DNA from: Candidatus Arsenophonus triatominarum
GTDB lineage: Bacteria > Pseudomonadota > Gammaproteobacteria > Enterobacterales > Enterobacteriaceae
Assembly: GCF_001640365.1 (NCBI RefSeq)
Contig: NZ_LWMI01000018.1
Span: 1 to 64,000, forward strand
Direction of reading: 5' to 3'
Length of the DNA stretch: 64,000 nucleotides
Position numbers and translations under genes: made by a program. The number at the start of each line of letters is the position of its first letter. Within the stretch, counting starts at the first letter, position 1. The notes beneath the pieces were generated by a model. It made no database searches and had not been told where the DNA came from. It saw nothing but the letters and a program-made list of their open reading frames with translations. Of the stretch, positions 60,485-64,000 are shown piece by piece.

Positions 60485-60543
60485 GCTGACTGAAAGGAGG
60501 TTAATCCTGCCAGTCAGCTAATCCAAAACCTACCGAAGATAGG
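60485..60543 (+). promoter_or_regulatory. Two-hairpin leader, locus f
   Basis: Distal hairpin with perfect 8-bp arms GCTGACTG (60485-60492) and CAGTCAGC (60511-60518) and inner AGG/CCT pairs; CCTA-N7-TAGG at 60529-60543. Confidence 0.72.
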
Positions 60544-60552
60544 AGTCAGACT

Positions 60553-60696
60553 ATGCGAAATAGTACGCATATTGCACGCATAATGAAAGCGTGCAACATA
60601 TCAATCGAGCAGCTTTTGAGCTTTGCTCACACATCAAAATATCTCACCAATCGGCAACGTGCCCGAATTCTCCAGCGAGTTGGGGGTGCGGCATGA
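60553..60696 (+). CDS. Conserved small protein (locus f, 47 residues)
   Basis: MRNSTHIARIMKACNISIEQ...NRQRARILQRVGGAA. The central part is diverged from the other versions, while the ends and the ATGA overlap with recE are kept. Confidence 0.65.
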   Translation: MRNSTHIARIMKACNISIEQLLSFAHTSKYLTNRQRARILQRVGGAA

Positions 60697-60761
60697 AATA
60701 CTTCAAAGCAACCATCATCACTAACGTTGACCACGAGAAGGGTAAGACAACAAATTTCATC
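60693..60761 (+). pseudogene. recE-like 5' fragment
   Basis: MKYFKATIITNVDHEKGKTT then NFI, interrupted by an IS481 end. Its continuation appears to be the fragment at 13741-13860. Confidence 0.8.
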
Positions 60762-61160
60762 TGTGGTAGCTCAGACTTGATCTGATAGTTACCGGTTATT
60801 TATACAGTACCTGTCAGGTTAAATTTGATTTAAATCTTTCTCTTTCCAAAGTTGTTTTCCATCGTGTAAAGTTGCCATAGGAGTTCGACCGCAACACATT
60901 TTTCCTTGATGAGTGCGTTGGTTATTATATTCCGCTAACCATTTATCTAAATCAGCTTGTAATTCATCTAAAGCCCTATAGATTTTCTTACGAAAAGCCA
61001 CCTGATAGAACTCTTGTAATACAGTTTTATGAAAGCGTTCACAAATCCCATTAGTTTGAGGTGAATGAGCTTTAGTTTTTGTATGATCAATATCATTGAT
61101 AGCGAGATAAAGTTGATAATCGTGATGTTCAACTTTACCACAATACTCACTGCCTCTGTC
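60762..61160 (-). pseudogene. IS481-family transposase, C-terminal part with element end
   Basis: It carries DRGSEYCGKVEHHDYQLYLA to the C-terminus LWKEKDLNQI. The IS3 copy at 61161 cuts it off after the second Asp. Confidence 0.85.
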
Positions 61161-61168
61161 TGTAGTGG

Positions 61169-62019
<851 letters not shown>

Positions 62020-62032
62020 TCTTAGCTTTCAA

Positions 62033-62332
62033 CTACCGAAAATTTTTCAGTGAGTCGGACATTAAGAGCGCAGTAGTCTTTTTTAAGATGTCATTCTCCA
62101 TTTCCAGCCGGTGGATTTTTTTCTTCATTTCTCTGAACTCAATTTGTTCAGGTGTTAATGGCAGACCAGGCGATGTTTTCCCTTGACGTTCTAAACGAAG
62201 GGCTCTTACCCACCGGCTAATCGCTGAAAGACTGACGTTCATGCCTTTCGCGGCTTCCTGGTAGGTGTAATTTTGGTCAAGGACTAATTTGGCGGTTTCA
62301 CATTTAAATTCAGCAGTAATTATTTTACTCAT
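62033..62332 (-). CDS. IS3-family transposase OrfA, copy at 62 kb
   Basis: 99 residues, with Thr for Ala in ILKKTTALL. The A_AAT_TTT slippery site is kept. Confidence 0.85.
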   Translation of the reverse strand: MSKIITAEFKCETAKLVLDQNYTYQEAAKGMNVSLSAISRWVRALRLERQGKTSPGLPLTPEQIEFREMKKKIHRLEMENDILKKTTALLMSDSLKNFR

Positions 62333-62405
62333 TTCGGCACCTATAAAAATTATGAGGTAAGCATATCACCTCAACTTAGGTGGCCAAATTTAGTATGCCA
62401 CTACA

Positions 62406-62562
62406 CTTCAGCGAGGTTAAGTAACCCGACTTTATGTTTGATGATAGGATTATTTGTTTGATACATAGAATTACCTTTTATTTAATTATCTAATGATGTT
62501 AATTAAAACCGGTAACGCTCTTTTTTAAATCAGAATCGTCAGATTAAGTTAAGACTAACACA
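62406..62562 (-). mobile_element. IS481-family 5' end fragment
   Basis: It holds the first 20 codons and the element end TGTGTTAGTCTTAACTTAAT (reverse strand). It lies opposite the 3' part at 60762 across the IS3 copy. Confidence 0.82.
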
Positions 62563-62691
62563 AATAGTACCTTCCGTGTGCGCGTAATTAAAGCTCAAAA
62601 TCAAATCATCGAGTTATTCGCTCGAACTTCACGCAATTTACCCCTTAGTCAGCGTGCCAGAATTCTCCAGCGAGTTGGGGGTGCGGCATGA
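62563..62691 (+). pseudogene. 44-residue protein lacking its start (locus g)
   Basis: NSTFRVRVIKAQNQIIELFA to QRARILQRVGGAA, ATGA-overlapping recE. The leader and start codon were replaced by the IS481 end. Confidence 0.7.
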
Positions 62692-64000
62692 AATACTTCA
62701 AAGCAACAATCATCACTACCGTTGACCACGAGAAGGGCAAGACAACTTCGCATATCTACCTTGCGTCTGAGACGAAAATTGCAGCCAAGAAATTGGCTTC
62801 TGAGCATATCTTTAAAACTGACGGTGCTAATTGTTGTTTTTACAAATCGCCGCGGTTGGAGGAAATCAGTGTTGAGGAATGTATCGCTAATACTGAAAAA
62901 CAGACGGATATTACGGAAGAACAGGAAATAGACCAGTTTTGTGCTTTGCTGACGATTTTTGGCGTTCAGGAAGAATACGACGAAGGCGAAATTCGAGATG
63001 CAATCGAATTGTTGGTTAATCCAGCAGATGAACCTGAGCTTTTTGACAAGTATACGGAATTACGGCAATCCGTATCCTCAAAAATTGAAAAAGCAGACAA
63101 AACTATCTCCGTAAACGAAATTAAAGAAATAGCAGTTCATCTTTTTGATTGTGGAAAAAATAATGAGTTATCCCCAAAATCTGTCGTTATCTCTGTGGAA
63201 AACGTGGGAGAAGTGGAAAAAAGCGAGACGGATGTCGCACTTGAAGGGTTGATTAATAATTATACAGAAGAGAGGGGTTGATTCTGCCATCAAAAACATA
63301 CAAGACAACTCTATTTTCTCTGCTTTCCCACCCGTTAACGGAAAAATCATGAGCGGTGAATGTATCACGCTTGAGATGTTGAACGGCTGTGTTGATGCGC
63401 TGAAACCCACAGAAAGTTTAATTGTTCGCCGTCTGTCAAATAGCACCTATCACGCGACAAGCGGTTATTCGAGTACGCAAATTAGGTTGGTGCAACGGGG
63501 AGGATTGGGGGCGCTAGACTGGTACAAGAACGCCCCAAGACAGGACGACAAAAAACAAAGGGGCGCTCTTGATTGGTACTGCGATTCACTCAGCTATTCT
63601 AGCGCCTGAGTGTTTTGAAATGCAATACCTTTGTGCGCCATACGTTGATTTGAGAACCAAAGACGGTAAACAGGTATTGGCAGAATTTGAAGCTCAAGCT
63701 GTAGTCAACAATCAAATTGTGCTCAAAAAAGACGACTTTGAGCAAATTGAGCTGATGCGTGATTCTATGTTGGCTTATCCACTGGTTGCTGAATTACTCG
63801 AAAACGATGAACCGGAATTATCAATTTTCTACCGCACGGAAAAAAGCACGCTGTTAAAAATCCGCCCTGATTGATTGGGACTTTACTCCGGTGCGCCGTT
63901 CATCTTCGATGTGAAAACGACCGATGATTTTCATGACTTCGGTAAGTCCGTTGACAAGTTTGGCTATCACTTACAGGCAGCGTTCTACCAGATTATCGCT
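62688..64000 (+). pseudogene. recE: RecE-like exonuclease, second copy, frameshifted, runs past the window
   Basis: Closely related to 11360-12519. Frames break near 63279 (TEERG), near 63558 (an extra base in DDKKQ) and near 63872. Beyond the point where the first copy ends, it preserves the nuclease core FIFDVKTTDDFHDFGKSVDK (DxKTT, with the metal-binding Asp and catalytic Lys) and YHLQAAFYQ. It confirms the family assignment of both copies. Confidence 0.82.

Overview
The window reads as an IS-saturated mosaic of plasmid and phage fragments from a gammaproteobacterium, most like a recently host-restricted insect endosymbiont of the Arsenophonus/Sodalis type. This is inference from the AT-rich base composition, the large number of near-identical insertion sequences, frameshifted genes still close to full length, enterobacterial-type cargo and effector-like genes. 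No rRNA, tRNA or CRISPR array was seen.

At least eight rep-gene loci or fragments (12.7, 14.9, 28.6, 38.2, 39.5, 42.1-43.0, 52.4 and 55.4 kb), two parA/partner loci (44.4 and 58.5 kb) and three HU-type genes point to several related plasmids merged into one molecule, or to one replicon that has captured pieces of its relatives. The best-preserved replicon is at 51.9-53.4 kb: a DnaA box, a 40-bp direct repeat, a promoter embedded in a perfect inverted repeat, and an intact Rep_3-type initiator. A second module recurs downstream of rep or par genes: a conserved two-hairpin leader, a small protein of about 44 residues, then recE-like and recT-like genes (intact or broken) or a small CxC protein.

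Mobile elements make up most of the rest. They are 13 copies of an 881-bp IS630-family element (TA target), IS3-, IS5-, IS481-, IS91-, IS256- and IS982-family copies or remnants, and three MITE-like families: a 189-bp one with ends like the IS5 element, a 191-bp one with CACGAGTTTCGCAC ends, and short IS982-ended ones. Many are nested, and mismatched flanks show extensive recombination between copies.

The cargo is distinct. A GC-rich sialic-acid catabolism island is split into nanA (7.3-8.2 kb, minus) and nanT-nanE-nanK-nanQ/yhcH (18.0-21.6 kb, plus); nanK and nanQ carry frameshifts. Two candidate host-directed effectors are present: a 263-residue protein with an F-box-like N-terminal segment (30.5-31.3 kb) and a 298-residue protein with a WEKIKDWF motif like the WEK(I/M)xxFF translocation motif of SPI-2 effectors (34.9-35.8 kb). 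There are also a complete Rpn/YhgA-type nuclease, a serine recombinase, a BRO-like antirepressor, a truncated tyrosine integrase, a terminase fragment, and decayed ClpP-like and transglycosylase genes.
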